In this document: positions 1 through 8,141 of the stretch, piece by piece
Position numbering within the stretch: position 1 is the first letter of the stretch
Layout: every line of letters begins with the position of its first letter
Origin: an uncultured Desulfobulbaceae bacterium
GTDB taxonomy: Bacteria; Desulfobacterota; Desulfobulbia; Desulfobulbales; Desulfobulbaceae
Assembly: GCA_947260045.1 (NCBI GenBank)
Contig: CAMYOP010000060.1
Coordinates: 1-22,706 of the forward strand
Direction: 5' to 3'
Length of the DNA: 22,706 nucleotides
Program-made: the position numbers and the translations under genes
Notes under the pieces: generated by a model
What the model was told of the DNA's origin: nothing
Database searches by the model: none
The model's input: only the letters and a program-made list of their open reading frames with translations

Positions 1-1061
1 CCTACAACCATGCATTTGCAGGTGTTAACAGGCCAGATCCTGCAGTATTAAAAAAAGCCAAGTACCAGCCAGAATTTACAACGGAGATTTGGGATTATTT
101 AGATGCACGGGTCAACCCCCTGCAGATACAAAATGGCCTTCAGGTAAAAAACCGTCATGAGCAGACTCTTGCTGCTGTAGAAAAAAAATTTGGTGTAAGC
201 CGTTATATTTTACTGGCAATCTGGTCAATGGAATCTAACTACGGAGTCATTCTCAAGCATCCAGGCCGCCTGCATTATGTACCACAAGCATTAGCTACAC
301 TTGCCTATGCAGATAAAAAACGTGCAAAATTTGCCCGCTCCCAACTCATAGCAGCTCTACAAATTTTACAAAATGGTGACATACCAACAAATCAATTTAC
401 AGGTTCCTGGGCAGGTGCCATGGGGCACACCCAATTTATTCCTACCAGCTATCTTGCCTATGGCATCGATATGGACAAAAACGGCCGTAAAGATATATGG
501 AACTCAATTCCTGATGCCTTGGCCACAGCAGCAAACCTGTTAACTGAAAATGGCTGGCGCACAGGTAAAACATGGGGTTATGAAGTAGTCCCCCCTTCTA
601 GCAGTGTCACTCACATCAATAAGACGAAAACACTGGCAGACTGGCAGAAACTTGGATTTTATCGCCCAGGAGGGAAACAATATCCACGACCACAAGAAAA
701 AGCTGTTTTAAAAATGTTTGCCGGGCCCAATGGTCCCTGCTTTTTAATGTTGAAAAACTTTTTTGTGCTTAAACGGTATAATAACGCTGATTCATACGCT
801 TTAGCTGTGGGAATTTTATCAGATAGGCTGGCAGGTTATGGCAAAATTGCGAGACGCTGGCCTCGCCCAAAAGACTCACTGTCCATCTCTGAAAAAATGG
901 AGTTACAGAAAGAGTTAAAAAATGCAGGATATTACTCTGGAGAATTAGACGGCAACATAGGCTCTGGCTCACGTGAAGCAATCCGCCAGTTTCAGACCCA
1001 CACAGGCCTTTTACCTGATGGGCTTCCAACCAAAAGGTTGTTAAAAGCAGTAAAAAATTAA
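1..1061 (+). CDS. lytic murein transglycosylase with C-terminal peptidoglycan-binding domain (5' end cut by window)
   Basis: The reading frame is open from base 3, so the start codon lies upstream of the window; 352 residues are visible. The protein should cleave the glycan strands of murein in the periplasm, producing 1,6-anhydro ends. It resembles the MltB-type SLT_2 family: the segment AIWSMESNYG holds the likely catalytic Glu (bases 231-233), and GAMGHTQFIPTSY and the downstream DIWNSIPDALATAANLL are typical of this fold. Residues from about base 880 onward (KMELQKELKNAGYYSGELDG, then REAIRQFQTHTGLLPDG) form a PG_binding_1 repeat, which anchors such enzymes to the wall. An ATG at 228 would leave out conserved N-terminal sequence and cut right beside the catalytic Glu, so it is not the real start. 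The signal peptide cannot be checked. The family call is strong; the exact Mlt class is not certain. Confidence 0.93.
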   Translation, partial: YNHAFAGVNRPDPAVLKKAKYQPEFTTEIWDYLDARVNPLQIQNGLQVKNRHEQTLAAVEKKFGVSRYILLAIWSMESNYGVILKHPGRLHYVPQALATLAYADKKRAKFARSQLIAALQILQNGDIPTNQFTGSWAGAMGHTQFIPTSYLAYGIDMDKNGRKDIWNSIPDALATAANLLTENGWRTGKTWGYEVVPPSSSVTHINKTKTLADWQKLGFYRPGGKQYPRPQEKAVLKMFAGPNGPCFLMLKNFFVLKRYNNADSYALAVGILSDRLAGYGKIARRWPRPKDSLSISEKMELQKELKNAGYYSGELDGNIGSGSREAIRQFQTHTGLLPDGLPTKRLLKAVKN

Positions 1062-1104
1062 AAGAATGGGCTGCTGTTGTATTTGAGGAGGTAATAAAAT
1101 AGCT

Positions 1105-1647
1105 TTAATGCATTGAACCCATTTCAACGACTTCCAATCTTTTCCCATTTATAACCATTCCAGAGCGAACCAGAAGAGCCTCAATGGCCTTAAAAGTACA
1201 AATGAGTGTGGCCTTGACCAGTGGGACCTGCTGGAAAGTAATTCCTGCCAGTCTATGAGCAGTTTGAATAAGGACTGCTCCATGTATGGAATTCATCGCT
1301 TCAAGGATGAGCTTATCGAGGTCAATATTATTATCTCCCAGCTCCATTTGTGCCAGATACGCTGATGACCTGTTGACTCTTTTGACATTATCGAAAACAA
1401 GATTTCCTGTACTTATATATTTACCATTTGTATGGTCCATGCCAGCTGAAGTTATTCCGAGAAAATAGAATTGTTTAAGGATGCTATGTTCTTCACCCAG
1501 GTTGCGAAAAACATTGCTTTCGTTAATCAATACCTGCTCAGCATTTCCTGAAGGATCAAAGCCAAGGACAAGATATTTTTTTTCTCTCTTTGGATGAATG
1601 CAATGTGAAAAAAAATTAGCTTCACTGACTGGATTAAGATTCCTCAT
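1105..1647 (-). CDS. hypothetical protein, 180 residues, unrecognised
   Basis: The frame encodes 180 residues with a good Shine-Dalgarno (GGAGG, ten bases before the ATG at 1647-1645), which supports a real gene. I do not recognise the family. The protein appears soluble: no signal peptide and no clear membrane helix, though the C-terminal third (about residues 120-165) is rich in aliphatic residues (GAVLIQTAHRLAGITF, KATLICTFKAIEALLV). An acidic stretch, LGDNNIDLDKLILEAMNS, precedes it. The gene stands alone, convergent with the transglycosylase gene (43 bases between stop codons) and followed upstream by a long non-coding region. No function is proposed. Confidence 0.7.
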   Translation of the reverse strand: MRNLNPVSEANFFSHCIHPKREKKYLVLGFDPSGNAEQVLINESNVFRNLGEEHSILKQFYFLGITSAGMDHTNGKYISTGNLVFDNVKRVNRSSAYLAQMELGDNNIDLDKLILEAMNSIHGAVLIQTAHRLAGITFQQVPLVKATLICTFKAIEALLVRSGMVINGKRLEVVEMGSMH

Positions 1648-2440
1648 TTATACTTTTCCTCCAAAATTAAACCGTCAGACAATGTATCTGCATACCTCTG
1701 AAATTATTCAACTCACCTGAACATCACTCGAACAAAATCGTTGCTCCCCAACACTTTACCTGCAAACAACTGATTGATATTACGTATTATATCAAAGGCC
1801 ATTTGATAATATCCAGTAAAAGTTACTATTAATTTTTACTTTTCAGAAAATGGGGAGCTAACCTGCTATAAACTTTACAGAAAAAAAATGAGGCCACAAT
1901 ATTTCTGGGGGAAAGAATATGGGAGAGGTTTATATTTGCTTTCAGTTGCGATTATTGCACTTAAAAATATCAGGGGATATTTTTTGGATATGACAACCCT
2001 GCCAAGTTACTATAGAAGTAAATCAAGGCTATGATTTGGTATTATAAATGGCTGGACTACTACATGGTGCATGTTCGAAAAACTTTTTTTAACGTAATCA
2101 GATATCCTTTTCTGGTTTTGCCACACTTACCCAAAGAAAAATTTCTCCCAAGAGATTTACAAATCGCTGGAGAAGATCACTCTATTTTTTGTGAGAGCAT
2201 CATAGAACTCAAACTTACTTGGGCGCAATGCTTTTAGAGGTAAACAGTATCTCTTATAAAGCTGAAAATACGAATAGATTTGACAAATAGTTTGAATACT
2301 CATTTTTAAGCAGTGTAGAATGAAATACGGTGGTATTAAATAATTACCATTTAGGGATAAATCTATTGCCAGAGTTAAAAAGAAGGAAATGTATCAGTAA
2401 GCATTGAAAGCCATTACAAGATAGGTATCAAGGACCAACT
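1648..2440. other. long intergenic region with inverted repeats, no convincing gene
   Basis: There are 793 bases between the minus-strand hypothetical gene and the plus-strand sensor kinase. I see no gene I would defend; the one longer frame (2031-2237, +) lacks a ribosome site. Two perfect inverted repeats stand out: TATCAAA/TTTGATA around a five-base centre at 1790-1808, and a nine-base arm pair AAAAATATC/GATATTTTT at 1963-1984 with loop AGGG, which runs into a T tract and could act as a weak terminator or the end of a small RNA. The first could be an operator. Promoters for both flanking genes must lie here. Confidence 0.5.
2292..2321 (+). promoter_or_regulatory. candidate sigma-70 promoter for the sensor kinase
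   Basis: TTGAAT (2292-2297) and TAGAAT (2316-2321) are separated by 18 bases and match the -35 and -10 consensus well, about 120 bases before the kinase start. In such AT-rich DNA chance matches are common, so this is only a candidate. Confidence 0.35.
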
Positions 2441-5134
2441 TTGAAAAGACTGATCAACAAGTATTTCCGTTCTGCAACCATCTGGAGTGTTCTTTTAGGG
2501 AGTGCGCTTACGATATTTCTCATGGCTATTGCCTGGAGAGATACCCTCAAGAACGAAAAGCAACTCTTTGACGCTGAATCCTCGGCCCTTGTTAACGAAA
2601 TATCCCAAAGTTATAATATCGTCGAAGAAGTTATTTCAAGCCTTGCAATGCTAATAAATTCAGCAAAGCATGTAAACCGCCGGCAATACAATTCTTTTTC
2701 AAGAGAAGTCCTGCAAAATCATCCTTTTCTTCTCTCCACAGCCTACTTTCCCCTGGTTTCAGGAGAGCAAAGAAGCAGTTTTGAAACACACATGCGCCAA
2801 ACACACGTACAATCCTTTAGCATTTCAGAAAAAATCAATGAGGTTTGTACCAAGGCAAAAATCCGCAAGCAGTACCTGCCCCTTGCCTACCAGGAACCGC
2901 AGCATATCTTTACCCGAGATCTCATTGGCTTTGACGCACTGACTGATACGAGCTTGGGCCAATCCATACTAAAAAGTATTGAAACCGGAGAAACAACTCC
3001 GGCCCCTGTACAATACCCTGACGAATTCATCAGGGGCTATTGGCTCGTAAAACCAATCTATTTAAGTAAAACTCTTCCAGCCACTGTCCTTGGACGGAAA
3101 CGGCAGCTAAAAGGCATTGCAGCATTAATTATCGATCCACTCAAAATGCTGAATTCACTCCATACACATGATAATATTACTATTTCCATGCAGGTTTCAG
3201 CCCAAGAGACCCCCCAGGAACATTCAACAAAAATATTCAAGCAATTTAATCTCTCTAAAAACATTACCAACCCTAAAGATGCTCCAATAAGACTTGAAAA
3301 AATTGTTCAGCTAAAACTTCGCGGGCAACACCTCAAGTTCATAATGCACCGATTTCTTGGCTGGAAAGACATAAGCTACCAACTCACCATGGCGGCTCTT
3401 CTGGTTGGTACAATTATAACCTTTCTCCTTGCTCTTATTGGTAAAACCATTGCTCTTAGACAGAAAGAACTCCAAAACAGAAATGATGAAGTTGAACGAC
3501 AAGTGGCTCAAAAAACTTCAGCCCTAAAGCAAAGTAATGTTCTCCTCAAGCGCGAAATACAAGAAAGAAAACAAACAGAAAAACGACTTGAAACCAGCGA
3601 AAAGACCTTCCGTGAGCTGTTTAATCGTATGAGCTCTGGTGTTGTTGTCTACCAGTACCAAGACGATGGTTTTATCATCAGCGATTTCAATCAGGCCGCC
3701 GAAAAAATAGACAACAAAAGCAAAGAGGAAGTCATCGGCAAAAAGCTGTCAGATGTTTTCCCTGGGGCTGAAAATTTCGGAATCATCCCTGAATTAGAAA
3801 AAGTATACTACTCTGGCATTCCCTTGTTTTATCCAGCAAAAATATATCACGATGAAAACGGCAAATCATCATGGCGGGAAAATTATATTTACAAATTACC
3901 CAGTGGCGAAGTCGTTGCTGTTTATGATGATATATCAGAACGTAAGCAGGTAGAAGAAGAGCTGCGCCAATCGCAAAAAATGGAGGCAATGGGCACACTG
4001 GCAGGAGGTATCGCCCATGATTTTAATAATATCCTTACGGCAATTCTTGGCTTTGCCGAACTCAGCAAGTTAAAGCTCGATAATCCCCGCCAGGTCGAAG
4101 AAAACCTGGATTCTGTTATCATGGCTGGAAATCGGGCCAAAAAACTGGTCAGTCACATTCTTGCATTCAGCCGTAAAGGCGAGCAGGAGCGTAAAAGCAT
4201 ATCCATTGTACCGTTAATAAATGAGGCTTTCAAATTTTTACGGGCATCCGTACCTGCCACTATACAATTTGAAAAAACTATTCAAACAGACTGCGGTACG
4301 ATCTTGGCAGATCCCACGCAAATCCATCAGGTCATTGTCAACCTCTGTACAAATGCAACCCAGGCAATGGAAAAAAACAGAGGTACACTAAAAATCAGTC
4401 TCTACCAAAAATATCTGGAACCACAGGCACTTCCCAGTGAATCAATGCTGCCTGGTAATTATCTGCACCTGGTGATCAGTGATACAGGAAGCGGAATTGA
4501 GCAGCATAACCTTGATCGTATTTTTGACCCCTATTTTTCCTCAAAAGAAGTTGGCAAGGGTTCAGGTTTGGGACTAGCTGTTGTGCACGGTATAGTCAGT
4601 GGCCATGATGGATTCATTTCTGTACAGAGTAAACCTGGCGAGGGAACTGTTTTCAGGGTCTATTTCCCAATAATTGAATCAGAGAGAAAAAAGGAAGAAC
4701 TAGTCAGTCTCGGCAACATGTCGACGGGAACTGAGAAAATACTGGTAGTTGATGATGAGCCTGGCATTTTAAAATACTTACACGACGCCCTGACACAACT
4801 TGGCTACAAAGTAGTAAAAGAAACTGATGGTGTTAAAGGGCTCAAAACATTCCAGGCTCAACCTGAAGATTTTGCCCTGGTTATAACCGATCAAACCATG
4901 CCCAATATGACAGGAGTGGAACTATCCTCTCAAATCAACGCCATACGTCCAAACATTCCCATTATACTGACGACAGGTTTTTCAAGTGTGGTCTCTGAAA
5001 AAAATTTTAAAAAATATGGTATCCATGGATTTACCTATAAACCCATAGATATTATTACCCTCTCACAAATGGTGCGCTCGCTTATTGACCAGCAAAATGA
5101 AGAAACAAGCCCAGATTTTTCATCACCTGACTAA
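2441..5134 (+). CDS. membrane-bound hybrid sensor histidine kinase (CHASE-like, PAS, HisKA, HATPase_c, REC)
   Basis: An 897-residue two-component kinase starting at TTG, chosen because AAGGA sits six bases upstream and the next residues lead straight into a membrane helix (about 12-32). The periplasmic part (about 35-310) resembles CHASE-type sensors (SSLAMLINSAKHVNRRQYNS), followed by a second membrane helix (about 313-335) and a coiled coil rich in Glu and Gln. A PAS domain (about 386-505) precedes HisKA with the phospho-acceptor His526 in AGGIAHDFNNIL. The HATPase domain shows the N box (NLCTNATQAM), G1 (DTGSGI), F box (IFDPYFSSK) and G2 (GSGLGLA). A C-terminal receiver (about 758-880) keeps the acidic pair in VVDDEPG, the acceptor Asp817 in ITDQTMPN and Lys in YKPID. 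There is no separate response regulator nearby, so the output partner (Hpt or regulator) is elsewhere. The signal is unknown. Confidence 0.93.
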   Translation: MKRLINKYFRSATIWSVLLGSALTIFLMAIAWRDTLKNEKQLFDAESSALVNEISQSYNIVEEVISSLAMLINSAKHVNRRQYNSFSREVLQNHPFLLSTAYFPLVSGEQRSSFETHMRQTHVQSFSISEKINEVCTKAKIRKQYLPLAYQEPQHIFTRDLIGFDALTDTSLGQSILKSIETGETTPAPVQYPDEFIRGYWLVKPIYLSKTLPATVLGRKRQLKGIAALIIDPLKMLNSLHTHDNITISMQVSAQETPQEHSTKIFKQFNLSKNITNPKDAPIRLEKIVQLKLRGQHLKFIMHRFLGWKDISYQLTMAALLVGTIITFLLALIGKTIALRQKELQNRNDEVERQVAQKTSALKQSNVLLKREIQERKQTEKRLETSEKTFRELFNRMSSGVVVYQYQDDGFIISDFNQAAEKIDNKSKEEVIGKKLSDVFPGAENFGIIPELEKVYYSGIPLFYPAKIYHDENGKSSWRENYIYKLPSGEVVAVYDDISERKQVEEELRQSQKMEAMGTLAGGIAHDFNNILTAILGFAELSKLKLDNPRQVEENLDSVIMAGNRAKKLVSHILAFSRKGEQERKSISIVPLINEAFKFLRASVPATIQFEKTIQTDCGTILADPTQIHQVIVNLCTNATQAMEKNRGTLKISLYQKYLEPQALPSESMLPGNYLHLVISDTGSGIEQHNLDRIFDPYFSSKEVGKGSGLGLAVVHGIVSGHDGFISVQSKPGEGTVFRVYFPIIESERKKEELVSLGNMSTGTEKILVVDDEPGILKYLHDALTQLGYKVVKETDGVKGLKTFQAQPEDFALVITDQTMPNMTGVELSSQINAIRPNIPIILTTGFSSVVSEKNFKKYGIHGFTYKPIDIITLSQMVRSLIDQQNEETSPDFSSPD

Positions 5135-5152
5135 GTATTTTTCTCTATCCAC

Positions 5153-6577
5153 TCAATGTACCGTAGCCCGTATCGCATTGCTGAACACGGGTAGCAAACC
5201 AAAAAATATCATTGCCGATGTAAGTACCATAAGGCTTACTTTTTGGACGATATCTGTCTGCAACAAATTATTTTTTACGGCAAAAGGTTTTATTATATAG
5301 GCCTCCTTGGCGAGCAGGAGGTAATAATAAAGAGATATGGTTGAGTTAAGAGCAGCAAAAACCACCATGGCATAAAACCCCTGTTCAGCAGCTGCAGCAA
5401 AGAGTAAAAATTTCCCCATAAAACCGGCCAGCGGTGGAATTCCGCCAAGTGAAAACAGGGTCAGTAAGAGCACAGCAGCAAGCACTGGATGCTGTTTCCC
5501 CATTCCCTGCAAAGACTTAAATTCTTCATTGCCATGCCGGCCAATCAGGCTGATAATAAAAAAGAGAGCATAGTTAGCGGCAGCATACACAAAAAGGTAA
5601 TAGATAATGGAAGACCAGGCAGCCTCAGATGTTCCGGCCATGGCCATAATTATATAGCCAGCCTGGGCAATGGAAGAATAGGCCATAAAACGTCGGAGTT
5701 TCAACTGTCTCAGAGCTCCCAGGTTCCCCACAGTCATGGTTGCTGCCGCAAGTATCAAAAGAATTGGCTGAAGATAGCCATGCATAGGTGCCAATGGTCC
5801 GTATACCAGAATCAAAAGAAAGGCAATGGCCACTGATTTTGAAGAAACAGAAATAAAGGCTGTGACGGGTGTGGGGGATCCATCATATACATCCGGTGCC
5901 CACATGTGAAAGGGAAAAAGAGTCAACTTAAAACCAATAGCAGCAAAGACAAAAAGAACACCGAGCTTGAGCAGTGGCTCATCTTGTGAACTTTGAGCCA
6001 CTGCGGCAATGGCATCAAATCCAAGAGAACCAGCACAGCCGTAGAGAAATGAATAGCCAAAAAGAAGCAGCCCTGTAGACAGTGAGCCCATGATGATATA
6101 CTTGGTGGATGCCTCCACTGAAAAAGCATCTTCTTTCTGGTAACCGCTCAAGATATAGAGAGGAATGGTCGCAAGCTCCATACCAATAAACACGGTTAGA
6201 AGATCTTTTGCCGAGACCACGGCAAACATGCCAAAAGTACAGAGTAAAATGATACAGTAAAACTCACTGCGGTACTTCAGAGTTCCTCGCCTGTTCCCTC
6301 CCGGGGTAAAATATGGCCTGGAGAGAAGGACCGTAAACAGGGCTGACAGGACAAAGATCTGTTTAAAAAGGAGCGCTGTGCCATTTACTGTGTAGCCGCC
6401 AAAATAGACCTGCTCCTGGTCATAGGGAAGAGCAAGCAAAAGAACAAACAGGGCCAGTAAGCCTCCCCAGCTCAGATGAAAGGAAAGGGCTGATTGAGAT
6501 TTATTCCTCCATAAATCTAAGGACAGAATAAAAAAAGTGAGAAATAAAAGAAAAAATTCCGGCAAGAGAAGATTCAT
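5153..6577 (-). CDS. nuoN: NADH-quinone oxidoreductase (complex I) subunit N
   Basis: A 474-residue polytopic membrane protein, one of the three antiporter-like proton-translocating subunits of the complex I membrane arm. Visible hallmarks are the TM5 glutamate in FIGMELATIPLYILSGYQ, the TM7 lysine in FKLTLFPFHMWAPDVY, the TM8 lysine in VSSKSVAIA, and the TM12 lysine in GIPPLAGFMGKFLLF. Length fits the family. It is the last gene of the operon, starting four bases after the nuoM stop, so probably translationally coupled. Its stop lies 18 bases from the stop of the opposing kinase gene, with no clear terminator in the gap. Confidence 0.97.
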   Translation of the reverse strand: MNLLLPEFFLLFLTFFILSLDLWRNKSQSALSFHLSWGGLLALFVLLLALPYDQEQVYFGGYTVNGTALLFKQIFVLSALFTVLLSRPYFTPGGNRRGTLKYRSEFYCIILLCTFGMFAVVSAKDLLTVFIGMELATIPLYILSGYQKEDAFSVEASTKYIIMGSLSTGLLLFGYSFLYGCAGSLGFDAIAAVAQSSQDEPLLKLGVLFVFAAIGFKLTLFPFHMWAPDVYDGSPTPVTAFISVSSKSVAIAFLLILVYGPLAPMHGYLQPILLILAAATMTVGNLGALRQLKLRRFMAYSSIAQAGYIIMAMAGTSEAAWSSIIYYLFVYAAANYALFFIISLIGRHGNEEFKSLQGMGKQHPVLAAVLLLTLFSLGGIPPLAGFMGKFLLFAAAAEQGFYAMVVFAALNSTISLYYYLLLAKEAYIIKPFAVKNNLLQTDIVQKVSLMVLTSAMIFFGLLPVFSNAIRATVH

Positions 6578-6581
6578 AACA

Positions 6582-8093
6582 TTACCGCATTAAGTTATTG
6601 AAGATAGGATGAACAGCGCCATTCACCAGCTCAATAATCCAGCCAGGTAGAATCCCCATTCCAAAAAGACAAAAAAGTAAAATAATCACAGGTACTTTTT
6701 CCAGGGGACTGGCATCAATGAGAGTATTATATTGTTTGCGAATAGGTCCGTTGACAAGCGAGTTTACAGTCCGCAGGACATACACCGCGGTCACAACGAT
6801 AGACAAAACAGCTAGGACACTGCAAACACGATTGATAAGAGCTGGATTTGCAAAAGACCCGACAAAGACATTGGCTTCAGCAACAAAACCTGACAGACTT
6901 GGCAGACCAAGCCCAGCCAGGCCGACGATGATAAAAGCAATGGACAAAAATGGCATCACCTTCATCAAGCCTCCCATCTCACTCACCGTCCTGGTGTGAG
7001 TCCGGCCGTATACCATCCCAATCAGGCAGAAAAAAAGTGCGGTCATCAGTCCATGGGAAATCATCTGCAGCACTCCACCTTTCAGCCCGGTAAAGGTCAT
7101 GGCCGTGAAACCAAACAGCACCAGGCCGCAATGGGAAACCGAAGAGTAGGCTGTAATATATTTTAAATCTGTCTGCCTGATTGCTCCAAAGGCACCATAA
7201 AGAACATTGATGGTTACCAGCACCAGAAAGACGTTCATCCACATATGGGCTCCTTCTGGCATCAGGTACATTCCCACACGCAAACATCCATACCCACCGA
7301 GTTTCATCAAAACCCCGGCATGAAGCATGGAGACAGCTGTGGGTGCAGAAGCATGACCATCGGGAGACCAGGTATGGAAGGGAAAAATAGCACCAAGCAC
7401 GCCAAAACCAAGAAAGACAAGAGGAAAAGCCCAATATTGAAAAGAATCGGAAAAACGAACTTGAGAGAGCTGGTTCAGATCAAAAGTATTGAGGCCAGAC
7501 TCAAAATAGAGGCCCAGGATTCCAGCCAGGATAAAAGCAGAACCGGCCACCAGCATTAAGGTCAGCTTCATGGCAGCATATTCTTTTCGACCTGTTCCCC
7601 ATAAGCCAATAAGAAGGTACATGGGAAGAACCGCTATTTCATAGAACAGAAAAAGAGTAAAGAGGTCGATAGAAACAAAAACGCCGTACACCCCTGCCAC
7701 CAGAACATTGAGCAGAATAAAAAATTCCTTGGCCTGCTTTTCCACTTCCCAACTGGCTATTATGCCGCAAAATATTACTATTGCGGTAAGCAGCATCATA
7801 AGCACCGAGATCGCATCAACCCCGATGTTGTACTCTATATTCATGATGGTAAACCAGGCAACCTTGTATCCATACTGGAAGAGGCTTACATTAGATTCTT
7901 GTACCGTGGAACTGGTGTTTGAAACGCCAATAAACTGAATTGTCAGAAGAATGACCAGTATCAGGTTCACAAAATTACCAAGCAGTGATATTACCTTTAT
8001 CCGGAGATGATTTTCCTGGTGCACTGGAATGGTGACCAGAGCAATGATAAAAGGCAAAACCCAAATGAGAGTCAGCAGGAAAGGTCCGTTCAT
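6582..8093 (-). CDS. nuoM: NADH-quinone oxidoreductase (complex I) subunit M
   Basis: A 503-residue antiporter-like membrane subunit of the complex I proton-pumping arm. The TM5 glutamate (Glu152 in LFLFYEIAVLPMYLL), TM8 lysine (Lys264 in HAGVLMKLGGYG) and TM12 glutamate (SLSGFVAEANVF) are present. The TM7 lysine that most NuoM proteins carry five residues before the PxHxW motif is replaced: here the segment reads GFGVLGAIFPFHTWSPDGH, with Leu233 at that place. The gene follows nuoL by 48 bases, the largest gap in the operon, and has only a weak, distant AAGGA before its ATG. Confidence 0.97.
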   Translation of the reverse strand: MNGPFLLTLIWVLPFIIALVTIPVHQENHLRIKVISLLGNFVNLILVILLTIQFIGVSNTSSTVQESNVSLFQYGYKVAWFTIMNIEYNIGVDAISVLMMLLTAIVIFCGIIASWEVEKQAKEFFILLNVLVAGVYGVFVSIDLFTLFLFYEIAVLPMYLLIGLWGTGRKEYAAMKLTLMLVAGSAFILAGILGLYFESGLNTFDLNQLSQVRFSDSFQYWAFPLVFLGFGVLGAIFPFHTWSPDGHASAPTAVSMLHAGVLMKLGGYGCLRVGMYLMPEGAHMWMNVFLVLVTINVLYGAFGAIRQTDLKYITAYSSVSHCGLVLFGFTAMTFTGLKGGVLQMISHGLMTALFFCLIGMVYGRTHTRTVSEMGGLMKVMPFLSIAFIIVGLAGLGLPSLSGFVAEANVFVGSFANPALINRVCSVLAVLSIVVTAVYVLRTVNSLVNGPIRKQYNTLIDASPLEKVPVIILLFCLFGMGILPGWIIELVNGAVHPIFNNLMR

Positions 8094-8141
8094 AATAGTT
8101 TTTTTATTCCTTGATATATATCATAATATCGAACATTTGCA

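Noticed and set aside
2031..2237. 68-residue plus-strand frame in the intergenic region
   Set aside because: No ribosome site, odd composition rich in Trp and Tyr, no recognisable domain, AT-rich region.
6979..7434. 151-residue minus-strand frame within nuoM
   Set aside because: Lies in another frame of a well-supported gene, Cys/Trp-rich translation without a domain.
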